A DNA stretch of 64,000 nt, taken from Bisporella sp. PMI_857 (lineage: Eukaryota > Ascomycota > Leotiomycetes > Helotiales > Helotiaceae). Below, in pieces: positions 47,560 to 57,470 of the stretch; position 1 is the first letter of the stretch; each line of letters starts with the position of its first letter. The stretch lies in contig JAJSPD010000014.1 of NCBI GenBank assembly GCA_021307315.1, positions 837,202 to 901,201 of the forward strand, read 5' to 3'. The notes under the pieces are model-generated. The model made no database searches. It had not been told where the DNA came from and saw nothing but the letters and a program-made list of their open reading frames with translations. Both the position numbers and the translations under genes were made by a program.

Positions 47560-48265
47560 ATGGCCGCAATTGCCTATCCGACTATGTTAAGGCAACCCTG
47601 CCTGATTGCTGCAAAGCGGTCCTTCACAACAAGCTCCAAGTCCAGTCTCCCCGCCATCAACAAGCCTATTGCTCGACCAACTGTACGGGGTGCGTTCAGC
47701 AAAGATACTCTTCCGGGTTCAATGCGCGTAGCTGCTTTTCACGCAACCGGAAAGAATGCGATCTTACCTCCTCTCCCTCGTGAGTTGATCGAAAGCCAAT
47801 AGCCCTGCTCTTGAGATGTATTACTAACTCTTCCTTCAGAGGTCATCAACGGAACCGGTATGATCACATTCCCAATTCAAAAATTTGACAAGACAGCTAA
47901 CGATTTCTTAAGTAAATGACGCTGCACCGGTTCCTCATTCTAGCCCTACCCATGGCTCTTACCACTGGACTTTTGAGCGCCTGATTTCAGTCGGCCTTGT
48001 TCCTCTTACAGTTGCTCCCTTCGCTGCTGGCTCACTCAACCCTACCACAGACGCTCTTCTTTGCGCAACCCTCCTCATTCATTCTCACATCGGCTTCGGC
48101 GCGATCATCACCGACTATGTTCCTGTAAAGCGGTTGCCAAGGTCCAAATTCGTGTTCGATTGGGGACTCAAACTCGCGACAGTAGTGGTTGGAGTTGGAT
48201 TATACGAGTTTGAGACAAATGACGTCGGGGTTACAGAGGCGATCAGGAGGATTTGGGTTGCATAG
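47560..48265 (+). CDS. SDH4: Succinate dehydrogenase small membrane-anchor subunit (CybS)
   Basis: Complex II membrane anchor that helps bind haem b and ubiquinone in the inner mitochondrial membrane. Exons 47560-47779, 47840-47857 and 47913-48265 join in frame to 196 aa. The N-terminus is a basic, hydroxylated mitochondrial presequence (KRSFTTSSKSS). The core HGSYHWTFERLISVGLVPLT, helix LLCATLLIHSHIGFGAIITDY and helix KLATVVVGVGLYEF match CybS; the His in HSH is the usual haem ligand and DY the quinone-site pair. The middle exon is a micro-exon of 18 bp encoding QVINGT, and the frame closes only if it is included. Confidence 0.95.
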
Positions 48266-49143
48266 GCAGCAGTGTATATATATGATCAAGAGTTATCCTA
48301 GGCATGTTAGAACTATTGTGCTAGTTTTGGAGCCCAGATCGTGTCTACATCGCTTACTACGTAACGATGCGAAGATAATGGGTTGTGCGAGTTTTCTCCA
48401 TGAATCCCACGGCAAGCATAACCCCTTTGTTTCGAAATATTCGATCCAGAGACTTATCTCAGATGTCCAAGCAACCCCTAATGACTTCTGGAAGTGAGTG
48501 ACTACGGGCACAAATGACTAAATACAAAATTCTGTTGAGGACTTATATGGCATATCATCTATTTCCTAGTAACCAGACAAGCTGTGAAAGCAGCATTGAT
48601 CACCAACAAGCTACTGTAAGTACAGAAATGTCTCCTACAAATAGCCCTGCCAACATATTTAACACCACGCAAGTGCATATTAGTGTTATTGAAACTGTAT
48701 CTTAGATATAAACCTCATACCAGTGAGCATATTTTAATTGCTTTCTTTGATAAGGTTTTCAGAACCTCAAGCTGGCAGTGCACTCCTAGGCTTATCTCAA
48801 AGAATGGTTTCCAGTCTGCCAACCGTTCCCAAGCGTCGTTAACTGCAAAGTATTCTCAAAAGTTATGGGTCCGTGATAGACTACAAATCTCCTGTACAGC
48901 ATAAGAATGATCTAGATGGCATGACTAGCATAACTCATGAAACTTCAAATCAGCATAGTGGTAATACAGCCTCCATCTAGATATGTTGAGTGGCTCTATG
49001 TGTTCTTTTGTGACCTTATTCCAAGGTGCATTACCTCATCCCAAGTCCATAGTCTGATATAGAACAAAGTTTCTCGGCTTTGTTCAATTTACTTTGTGCG
49101 GTCTACATTACAGATAACTCCAAGGTATTCCACATATTACACG
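48266..49143. other. Intergenic, no gene seen
   Basis: Short ORFs without recognisable motifs, between SDH4 and the transketolase pseudogene. Confidence 0.45.
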
Positions 49144-50781
49144 CTATTGAGGATAGAATCCAACAGACAGAGTCCGATTCAAATCTCTAAAATCGCCACG
49201 AAAGCTTTCAATACCATCCCGCTTTACTTCATCAACCAACTCCTTAACCTTCGGAGCAATATTACTTACAGTAAATCTGAAGAAATCATATGTGCCTTGG
49301 CTTGGCAACGACTTTCCGAAAGTCAACATGGAGAACTCGGCATCAGCGTACCTCTCCCAGCCGTCGACAACATAGGCCTCAATGACAATGACTGGCTTCT
49401 TCTTCTTCTTCTTCTTCTTCTTTTATTGCGGAATCGGCTGCTTTTATTCTCTCAGCTGCTGCTCGAAAAGCCGCTGACAAAGGAAATTGATAATCCGTGC
49501 CTTAATGTTAAACTCTTTATGATGCTTATCCTTGGTCTCAACCGCATACACTATCTCAGAACCTACGCCAATAACGGTAACATCGGCATTGTTGCCCTCC
49601 TCGAAGATATATGTACCCTTCTGAACACCATCACGAGATGATTGCTCAGGATATTGTGACAGGGCTTGTCGAGAAAGGGAGATGATGGCTAGTATTAAGG
49701 TGGCGTTGATAGCTGCGATAAAGGCACCTGCGGCTTCTTCTGAACCGTAAATGCGAATGTAAAGAACGCTAAGCATGGCGTAGTAGAGTGCTGGAGGGCA
49801 ATGGGCTGATGGGTTGGCTCACCTTCACCTGTACCAGTCTATCGTGGGTGGCGATATGAATCTGTTGTAGACCTTGCAACGCGGCCATCCTTGCTCTAGA
49901 GGCGGCGTAAGTGTAGAACATGAAGAAGGTTGATGTGACTGGGAGGAATGTGCCCTTGTTGAATGCGACGAGACCATCGGAAATGCCGCACATGGCATGT
50001 TCACGAATACCGAAGTGAATATACCATCCCTCACATGTTCCATTGAGATCACGCGCAGTTTCCAACTCAGGCTAACGATTATATTAGTATCATTGTCCGC
50101 TAAGTATTGTTAGGGGTGCTTACAGATTGAACATCAACCTTGCCCTTCCAGTCTATGAACACGGATGGTGTGAGGTCGGCAGCGCCGACCAGGAAGTTTT
50201 TCAAATTAGAAGCGAGCTTGTTGCACGCGATACCAGCAGACTTCCGCGATGCGGTCGCAGCAGTAGGGAGCTCCTCTTTTGTTGGAACAAACTCTGTCCA
50301 GTCGCCTACCGATTTCCCCGCGACTCAGAGCTTGAGTTCCTCAGCAGGCTCTGGATAGTTCTTTGAATAGCCCTCAATAGTTTTGTTCCAGTTGAGCTCA
50401 TACTCCTCTCCTCGCTCTGCGACATCCTTGAAGATGTCGTAAACCTTGTCTGGGATCATAAAGTGTTCTTCCGGGTTCACGCCAAAGTACTTCTTGATGT
50501 AACGATATCCGCAGCTCCGAGTGCCATCCCCATAGTAGAACTGCTTTCCATTAGCTCAAGGTCTTCGAGGAGGAACGATATAATTCACCCGCGGTGCCCA
50601 CCCTTGAATTGCTCACATAGATCTGCAACATATACGCAAAAACTTCGAGGACAAGATCATGCTGATCCGCGTCTATGAGCTGCAGGGAGCCACTTGCCTT
50701 GGTGCCATTGATATTCGTACTCAATGCCTTCACAGGTAGCGGGGCTATAGCCTCTTCATAGTTATCTAGGGTGGGAGCCAT
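49144..50781 (-). pseudogene. Transketolase / dihydroxyacetone-synthase-like pseudogene
   Basis: The - strand reads through the family in broken order-preserving pieces. It starts MAPTLDNYEEAIAPLPVKAL (ATG 50781) and reaches VLEVF, then a frame change to DLCEQFKGGH. A deletion then jumps to ALGAADIV and KKYFGVNPEEHFMIPDKVYD, removing most of the thiamine-diphosphate domain (roughly 200 residues by family length). An in-frame TGA at 50327-50325 replaces an expected sense codon (LKL*VAGK). Further pieces are WYIHFGIREHAMCGISDGL, GEGEPTHQP in another frame, EEAAGAFIAAINAT, QYPEQSSRDGVQKGTYIFEE, VIGVGSEIVYA, then VVDGWERYADAEF and MLTFGKSLPSQGTYDFF. An expanded GAA/TTC microsatellite (about 49395-49423) interrupts the C-terminal domain. 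The WERYADA and GVNPEEHF segments point to the dihydroxyacetone-synthase-like branch. It cannot encode an enzyme. Confidence 0.88.
49395..49423. repeat. TTC trinucleotide microsatellite
   Basis: About nine TTC units (GAA on the coding strand), lying inside the transketolase pseudogene. Confidence 0.85.
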
Positions 50782-51379
50782 TGTGGCTGCCCTTTATGTC
50801 CTGGTATGTGGGTTTCTTTTTTTTGGTTTTTTGCCAGATGAAGGTATAAATGCCACCTAGAAATGACTTGAAGATAGTAAGAAAGCAGAAGATGAGAATT
50901 TTCTCTGAATTCCAGTTATCCTAAGGGAGTGCATATTATATGAACACGCCATCTTCTCCTGATTCACGGAGGGGTGATAACTGAGGGTCAATAGCCAGTT
51001 TCTCAAGGTGTTCTCCCAAGCTTTCGTCGCGATGAACCCACGAATAGGATAGCGGAGAGGTAGGACATGCTAGATTCGCTTTGCCGTTCGCTAAATGAGG
51101 CTCAATCAGGGAGAGAAACTTTCTTCATTCGTGGCGAGCTCGATATACCGGGACGAGCTACGCAGGATTGAGCTACTAGCTGATGGGCCCTTGATATCTT
51201 ATAAGTGGTAATAAGTTGCCTTGTTAGCCTTTCTCTTGGGGCTCAGACTCTCAAATAGGGGCTTCGCTTAATAAGTGGGCCCATATTAGAGTTTCTCCTA
51301 AACCCGCGGGCCTACGCAAGGTCTACACACAGAGAAATACTTACGAGGCCTATTTGGAAAACATCATACCAAACCTGGC
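50782..51379. other. Intergenic; weak inverted repeat
   Basis: Holds the former promoter of the transketolase pseudogene. An imperfect inverted repeat around GGGCCC (about 51183-51290) may be an old MITE, but the match is too weak to assign. Confidence 0.35.
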
Positions 51380-51820
51380 GAAGCACTATGGCCATCTAGG
51401 TGCTTGGTGCCAGGTTGCCGCTCCGATGATTTAGTTCCCCAGCACAAATACAAAAAGCACCTTGTTGAAACACATCAGCTGGGAATTACCGTCAAGCATG
51501 CCCCTTACTATCCAGCTGTCGCTAGAAGGAATGATTCGGCCAGGGTAGTTAAGGTATAGTCAGGACTTTGCTGTCCAGGGACAGGGTGCCAAAATCCGAA
51601 CAAAGTCTATACAGCGAAATCAGCTCTGCTTACACATCTGGAACACGCTTACAAGATAAGATGGGCTGAACTACATGAGCTTGTTGAGGCAGGTTTTGCT
51701 ATGCAGCCTTTAGAGAACACGAATCGCAACCCAAAGATCATAAGCTCAAAAACTTTAACGCCTTCGCTACGAATGCCAGCCAAGAGCAGAAAATGCGAAT
51801 GGGACTCAAATATTAGCTGA
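51380..51820 (+). pseudogene. C2H2 zinc-finger protein fragment
   Basis: One + frame stays protein-like for 140 codons to a TGA at 51818-51820, interrupted by a single TAG at 51557-51559. Upstream of the TAG it reads CLVPGCRSDDLVPQHKYKKH with LVETH, a C-x4-C...H-x4-H finger. Downstream it reads CCPGTGCQNPNKVYTAKSAL with LTHLEH, a second finger, then a helix KIRWAELHELVEAGFAMQP. No ATG or signal for an N-terminus is seen. It looks like the C-terminal relic of a zinc-finger protein, possibly a transcription factor. The frame conservation around one stop suggests recent death, or read-through or sequence error at that codon. Confidence 0.6.
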
Positions 51821-52084
51821 TTTCTATCATCGTAGAGCGTGTTCGCAGCATAGGTTACGGAATATACACTAGGGAGTTGTGGCTAGTACTAGGAGAATTT
51901 TTGAGATCGTTATCAGCGGGTAGGCGTATATTTAACAATAAAAATTTCTATATCAATTGCTCAGGATAAATGGGTGTTACCGATAGCATTAGATAAAGTC
52001 TGAGATATTGAGGATAAGAAATACTGCTATTTGCTACTTTTGGCTCTTATTTTAGCCCGATTCGTGGTGACAAGTGATACTTAC

Positions 52085-52415
52085 CTCGCCATATCCATGA
52101 TTTCCAAGGGCGACTGAATATCCGTTATTGGTGAGCCTCAAATCATCTTGCATTCCGGCGATTTTTGCGATTCCGATGCTAGAGTCTCGTCAGTATATGG
52201 GCATCTTGGCATATCGCATGTAAGGTCTCTTACTTTGTCTTGTTCACGTAGGAGAGCAAATACATGAGCCAGATACACGGAAGAAAGTAGAGGTCAATCT
52301 TTCGAACAAGTTTCTTTTCTTCCTCTGCAGTCCATTGCAGTGGATTTATAGATATATTCTCCAGTTCTAGGGTGGTGGGATCTTTTTGATGAACCTCGGT
52401 GGATGTTTGAGACAT
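52085..52415 (-). pseudogene. Truncated Dal5-type MFS transporter
   Basis: ATG at 52415 opens the typical N-terminus of allantoate/anion:cation symporter MFS proteins: TAEEEKKLVRKIDLYFLPCI, then WLMYLLSYVNKT. An intron (52233-52180, GTAAGA donor) joins to NIGIAKIAGMQDDLRLTNNG, the conserved loop after helix 1. The sequence then reaches YSVAL and is lost (GNHGYGE) where helix 2 should run. No further helices are found downstream on this strand. Only about 90 of some 500 residues remain, so it is a 5' relic. Confidence 0.75.
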
Positions 52416-53166
52416 GCTCGCGAGCCTGAAAACCAGAGTGGTGAATGCAGAGAATGACCCTGAAACTTAGGAAGAGAATGCTCGAAGGTGTTCAGATGAC
52501 ATCCTAGATCAGGATTCCTGAGCAATTTATATACTGAATCTGGAGAAGTACTGTAGCTTCAATTTCCTTAGGGCGGGAATCTGATTCTGGGGAATACCTA
52601 TACCTGCTACACCTGCAGCAAATGGGATGCGATCATCCGACTCGTGTAAATGCGGTTTTGGAGCCTCCATGTGGTTTCGATGCGAAGGCTTGCTGTGGGG
52701 CCTCCACTCGGTTCCTTACATCCGGATTCTCGGGTCCCAAGCTAAATATTCATAATAAGCCGGGTCACCTCCTCAAATGATCCGCCAGTAACTTATTAGT
52801 AATCGTATCTCGATGCGAGGTAACTTTAAGCACGGATTCTCCGCGATAGCCCTCGTCGCGAATGTGCCAGCAAAAGATATACTCAATACATCCGAACAGG
52901 GTAGCCGGAGGTGGAATGCTAAACTCCACCTTCGCTGTGGTGATAGGGATGCGCTGTTCCCACGAAATGCTCAGAGATATATAGATCTCAGATGTGGTAT
53001 GTCTGGGCCGTTTTTGTTTTTATTTTTTATTTTTATTTATTTTTAAAAATCTGGTTCATGATAATTCACCCAAGAGCTTGTTTCACACATTCACTCACCT
53101 GTATTCTATCGTGCTCAATTCGCATTAAACGGTCAGAACTTCCGGTTTGCGCTCATCAAATATATC
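52416..53166. other. Intergenic, no gene seen
   Basis: Upstream of both the MFS relic (-) and the SDR relic (+), so once possibly a shared promoter. A T-rich low-complexity tract lies at 53017-53046. Confidence 0.4.
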
Positions 53167-54391
53167 ATGTTTCCCACTGCCACGGACATTGTGACGGCGG
53201 CTGGAGCGCCTCTTCCGTATGCCACCTCTGCTGCTCTCAACGATGCCCGGTCCAGGATTCGATTGGAAGATCTCTTTGAGCCAAAAAAGTGGTGGCCATC
53301 ACTGGGACAAACCGAGGCACCGGGCTGTGGATAGCTGAAGTGTGCTTAGCAAACTCGGCAGCTATTGTTTATTCTTTGGATATCTTCGAGCCCGGGAGGA
53401 GTTTTCTGCGCTTCAAAAGAAGCATTCCAAGCAACTCAATTTTATCAGATGCGCGTAATCAGTGAATCGAGCATCGAGGAAGCCGTGGACAGCACATTCA
53501 GTGAAGGAACTAGTATGGCGATATTTAGTGATATTGAGTCTCGAGTCATATGAGATCGACTTTTTGATACTACGCTAGTATTAGTATGAGATATCTCGTG
53601 GAGCGCTAGTGTTAGTATGAAACTTTGATCTCATATCATATTGGCAATATACTAAGTATCTTGCCAAGGCTAGCAAGCCGGGTTAAAAAGCTACTGCAAA
53701 GGTTAAAAACAAGTAAAAATGAAGCTTACTTTTTTGCTATATTGTCGTATTATGTCACGGAGCAGCTCGCACGTCCCGCGAAAACTCGTTTTTAGTTTAT
53801 GAAAGCTAAAGCAACGTATGCGACATGTGTGTATTTTTGCTTGTAAAACTAGAAATCAAGCTAGATAGGCTTTCGTAGCCCAGAAGAAAATAGGTCGTAC
53901 GCTCGTGAGCACGTGCGGACCTATTTCTCTGTGACATATTACTAATTGGGAATAGCTTCACTTAAGGGTAGTATTATAGTATACTATAGTATAGTATGAT
54001 ATAATATAAGATTGCAAATTTTGCCGTGATACGTATGGCTATTTGAAATCTTATATTGCGTGGGGTATAGTATTCGATTTTAGGGGTCAATATATCATGA
54101 TATTACTAGTTCCTTCACTGAGCACATTGCACGATCAGGATGCATTAGCGGACTGGTAGCGAACGCGGGCATGACCAAACACCAGCCGGCGGTTGATTTC
54201 TCCCGTCCGGAGATTGAGATACTATTCAACCTGAATGTGTTGGTGTTTCTGTACCGCGGTTGCCAAAGGCTCATCAGCCTTGGCATCAAGGGATCGATTG
54301 TCTTCACCGCATCCATGGCTTCTCACCGCCCCAACCGTGCTGGCCCCTTCGCACCATATGGGGCAACTAATGGTGCGGCGCGGAATATGAC
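53167..54391 (+). pseudogene. Short-chain dehydrogenase pseudogene, N-terminal and middle part
   Basis: ATG 53167 begins MFPTATDIVTAAGAPLPYAT and runs to LEDLFEP. A frame change at an A-run near 53282 leads to KVVAITGTNRGTGLWIAEV, the TGxxxGxG cofactor motif, and to YSLDIFEPG. A further shift gives EEFSALQKKHSKQLNF, and another gives SESSIEEAVDST. The 622-bp hAT-like element (53499-54120) then interrupts the gene. Coding resumes as ARSGCISGLVANAGMTKHQP, IEILFNLNVLVF, GIKGSIVFTASMAS and PYGATNGAARNMT, where the catalytic S and YxxxK Tyr region fall; Lys is replaced by Asn (YGATN). The resemblance is to fungal polyol/sorbose-reductase-type SDRs. At about 54391 the gene meets its own C-terminus in reverse orientation. 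Confidence 0.85.
53499..54120. mobile_element. Non-autonomous hAT-like element, 622 bp
   Basis: Perfect 17-bp terminal inverted repeats begin CAGTGAAGGAACTAGTA at each end. The element is flanked by a perfect 8-bp direct repeat AGCACATT (53491-53498 and 54121-54128), the target-site duplication size of hAT transposons. It is AT-rich, has no transposase, and contains an internal palindrome (53888-53926, AAATAGGTC arms) and two related CTAGT.TTAGTATGA direct repeats near the left end. It sits inside an SDR pseudogene. Confidence 0.88.
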
Positions 54392-54591
54392 CCCAACAAT
54401 TCCAGCAACAGGTAAGTCTACGCCTGTGGTGTAACTCGCAACATCGCTTAAAAGATGGACATCTGCGCCTCCCATCTCCTTAAGATCTGTTGCACCTTGA
54501 GCTTCCAACCAGGGGCTTGATCCACGAAGTAGGTCATGGCGGTCTTCACAAAGCTAGGACTGACGCAGCTGACGCGGATGCTATGCTGTGT
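54392..54591 (-). pseudogene. Inverted C-terminal fragment of the same SDR
   Basis: On the - strand the sequence reads SIRVSCVSPSFVKTAMTYFV, DQAPGWKLKVQ, then ELGG-like LKEMGGADVHLLSDVASYTT and GVDLPVAGIVGV. This is the standard SDR C-terminus following the PG motif. It lies directly against the + strand SDR piece, tail to tail, and the segment that should link NMT to IRV is missing. A frame change separates the KVQ and LKEMGG parts. This is best explained by a local inversion within the gene. Confidence 0.8.
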
Positions 54592-55156
54592 GGGTGGTAG
54601 AGACGTGTTTGATCTTGTATATATACTTTCCATGCATGATGACGAGGGCCTGGTTTCCTTTACTGGAGCTATCTCCTACAGTACCATCGTGACGACTTCT
54701 CGTTTGCTTCGTTGCTTTGCACTGTCATCTAGTTAGTGAATGGTGAGCCAGTGCGGCAGGTGGAGAACTTAGGTTTTTGCAATATACAGGAAAGTGGCGC
54801 AGCAAAGTGGATCTCGTTCATCATCAGCATCACCATGACAAAGGTGCTTTGCCATGTCATTTCGTGCTCTTCCAACTCGGTCTAGCATTTTATCAATGTG
54901 CAAACTGCAATTTGAGTACCTTGGACAATTACAGGCGTTCTAAGTCACTATATGCTCTACAGTCATTTCGAAACTTTTTTCTTCTATATCCTTTATTCTC
55001 GGTTTGTAATTAGTGCCGATGTTTGTGGTCGGTATTTTGAGAAGTCGCTGCGGACCTCAGCTATCCATGCGCCTGGTCGAATGCGCCTAGGCATTGAATA
55101 AACCATTCCCACTCGTGATTAAGTTGGAAGTATAGTCAATATCCGTTACAAGAAGC
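54592..55156. other. Intergenic upstream of the modin-like gene
   Basis: No supportable gene. The stretch is the promoter region of the following gene. Confidence 0.45.
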
Positions 55157-55171
55157 ATGAGCCATGAGTAA
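55157..55171 (+). promoter_or_regulatory. Overlapping mini-uORF
   Basis: ATG AGC CAT GAG TAA starts 7 bases before the main ATG (55164) in a different frame and stops inside its second and third codons. A ribosome starting here would terminate across the main start, so it could dampen translation or favour reinitiation. Confidence 0.5.
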
Positions 55172-56777
55172 CTTTGAGATCGGTATAGCTAGTGCCGCAT
55201 TAGCAATAGCCCTGGTTGCTTTTCTCACCACATTTGGTCAGCTGCTCCAGCAGTATTTTGCTACGGCTGATGGCTATCGAAGATGTCAGAGGTCAGTGAT
55301 GGGGGAATGGGCCGTGAAAACCAGGCTTAGGTGGCGTTGGAGAGAGTTCAGATTCGAGACACTTTACACTACTCCTGAAATCTTCATGACCTCCATTACC
55401 CCTGACAGAATTGATCAGATAGTAATTGCTGGTGGTACAGACTCCCGACTAAGCACCATGGTTCCAGGCCCCGGATACTCAAAGTACAGCCATGAAACAG
55501 TGTGTTGGATATCTTTGCTTCATCAATTGCATTTGTGTACGGAGCGGGGAGGTTTCACGAATACTCCTGGTATCAGCCTACCCGCTCTCATATTCCGGGA
55601 GCGCTCCTGGGACTTTCAACTTCCTGATGTGGTTTTACCTCTGGCAATTTGCACCGTCTCAGACATTGCCATCATTGCTCGCCGCCTTGGGATGAGATGG
55701 AAAGATTTCCGCCCTTATGACGGCAGCTTAAAAGCCGAAGGTCATTTCCATGTCATGTCATCAACGACTGTTCGGTCCCTAGGCATAGTTATGCAGTATG
55801 GATATTCGTGGAAGGAAGATTGGCGCCAGTCATATCAATTTGGGATGGTCAAGGGGATCATGAAAGAAAGGGAGGAAATATATATGCCAACTGGCGCGGC
55901 TGATTGCTTAGGGTTCGGTATTGTTCGTGGGTACGCAGAATTATATATCCCAGATTTCACTCTCGGAACACGAAATGACGTTGTTGCTGCACTCGGGCTG
56001 TTGGATGCGTCGGGAAATTCAGCAGCTATATTGCGTGACCGTCATAAAAGTGACCCAGATTATCACCTCCGCACAGGCGATTTGGTTGCCATGACGATGG
56101 TGATGGCTCGGCTTCGTGGACGATCTCATATTCAAGTCCCCGCACCCAGCGAGAACATGCATGGATTTAGTACAAGTATTCACGGCCGGAGGGCCTTCCG
56201 TGAATGCTTGAAAAAGCATATTGAGACTTGCCCGGACGATACAGGACCCCAGAGCCTGATGATTCTTGCAAGTTGTGGGCAACTCCGTGAAAATTGGAGA
56301 GAATGGGAGCATAAAAGTTTATCACGGGGTGCTGGATTTGGAGACCTTCCACATCAGCCTCTGCCAGTGAAGGCAAATAAACTTTTTCTAGACGCTGTTC
56401 ATGATGAATATGATATGGCTACTCGCTGGGTTGTGGGGCATAACAATCTTGCATATCGACGAATTCTTGGAGCACACATAAAACACGTTATATTACGTGA
56501 CGGAGGTGAGACTGAGGTTCAAGCCACACATGATCCAGAATACGAACGCGAAGTGCTTTCATACTTTCTAACCTGGCCAGGCATTCTGCAAGATCTCGAG
56601 GATGAGCATTTTTGCTCTAGTCCCCTCCAGAGTGACGAGCTTAGGAGGCTGTATTTTGATACCTGGGTAGTCATGTTATTCCGGGCCTGTTGCTGGGGGG
56701 CGTGCCACCGTTTTGTGCCTGGAGAACGAGTACCATCGCAGCACTATGGCAGTCAGCTTCCTGTCTATATTGGCTGA
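55164..56777 (+). CDS. Modin-like membrane-anchored fungal protein
   Basis: Single-exon ORF of 537 aa. The N-terminus has one membrane segment (IASAALAIALVAFLTTFGQL) followed by LQQYFATADGYRRCQRSVMG, a layout typical of ascomycete proteins annotated 'modin' (name linked to Podospora). The rest is a large soluble region with WREFRFETLYTTPEIFM, CWISLLHQLH, ARRLGMRWKDFRPYDGSLKA and a C-terminus HYGSQLPVYIG. No catalytic motif is recognised. In this group a link to heterokaryon incompatibility or development has been suggested, but no function can be read here. It is intact although it sits between the pseudogene block and the transposon compartment. Confidence 0.75.
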   Translation: MSNFEIGIASAALAIALVAFLTTFGQLLQQYFATADGYRRCQRSVMGEWAVKTRLRWRWREFRFETLYTTPEIFMTSITPDRIDQIVIAGGTDSRLSTMVPGPGYSKYSHETVCWISLLHQLHLCTERGGFTNTPGISLPALIFRERSWDFQLPDVVLPLAICTVSDIAIIARRLGMRWKDFRPYDGSLKAEGHFHVMSSTTVRSLGIVMQYGYSWKEDWRQSYQFGMVKGIMKEREEIYMPTGAADCLGFGIVRGYAELYIPDFTLGTRNDVVAALGLLDASGNSAAILRDRHKSDPDYHLRTGDLVAMTMVMARLRGRSHIQVPAPSENMHGFSTSIHGRRAFRECLKKHIETCPDDTGPQSLMILASCGQLRENWREWEHKSLSRGAGFGDLPHQPLPVKANKLFLDAVHDEYDMATRWVVGHNNLAYRRILGAHIKHVILRDGGETEVQATHDPEYEREVLSYFLTWPGILQDLEDEHFCSSPLQSDELRRLYFDTWVVMLFRACCWGACHRFVPGERVPSQHYGSQLPVYIG

Positions 56778-57369
56778 CTCTCCATGGTCCATCATGGGTC
56801 CGTGAATTTATGCCTTGGGGAATGGTGTTAAGTAACTAGCGTTTGTAAGAGTCAAGATCCAGAGCTTTAGATCTCTAGCGTGTTGAAGATTTATATGTTC
56901 AGCTATATATACGTTCTATTGAACCAAGGCTAGGTCATCGTTTAGAAAAATGAAGAGAGAGTAATAAATCATTGTAGCAGTACAAAATTGTACGTTAATA
57001 ATCCACTACTAATACAAAAGGCTGCCTCCAGCCAAAATGCTAAGATGCTCACCATACCACATGGTCTTATACCATATGGCATAATTTTTATGACATATTG
57101 TTATCATTCCTTTTAATGTGCTGTGTGAGTGGCACAAATCAACTCATATTGATACGAAGACTAACCTCTACCCTCCCTACTACGTTCCGAGTCCCTTACT
57201 TATACCCTCCGCACCCCTGGCGACTCCCTACATGCCCCTACATGCCAAGTCCAAGAGCCTTTACAGAACCCCCTGATTGCCTCTTTAACACCTGACACTC
57301 CGGCACCTGACAAAGACCATAGTAGCACTGCTAAGGCCTAGGCCCTAGCGTTTCTGTTGATGGTTGCGA
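56778..57369. other. Intergenic, entering repeats
   Basis: From about 57107 a degenerate copy of the repeat described at 57370-57470 begins (TTCCTTTTAATGTGCTGTG), with a related GGCCTAGGCCCTAGCG-like end near 57336-57351. No gene. Confidence 0.5.
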
Positions 57370-57400
<31 letters not shown>

Positions 57401-57470
57401 CTTTTAACGTGCTGTATCAGTCGAGGACTATGTAGCACGGCTAGCGCCTAGGCCCTAGCGTTCCTATCTA
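57370..57470 (-). repeat. Retroelement-like 3' end with (AAT)n tail, copy 1
   Basis: Read on the - strand the unit ends GCACGTTAAAAGG followed by about ten AAT units, the microsatellite tail typical of non-LTR elements. The 33 bases at 57400-57432 recur exactly at 59988-60020. Confidence 0.65.

Noticed and set aside
51183..51290. Possible MITE with GGGCCC-containing arms
   Set aside because: Arms match poorly, GGGCCC is self-palindromic, and no target duplication is visible.
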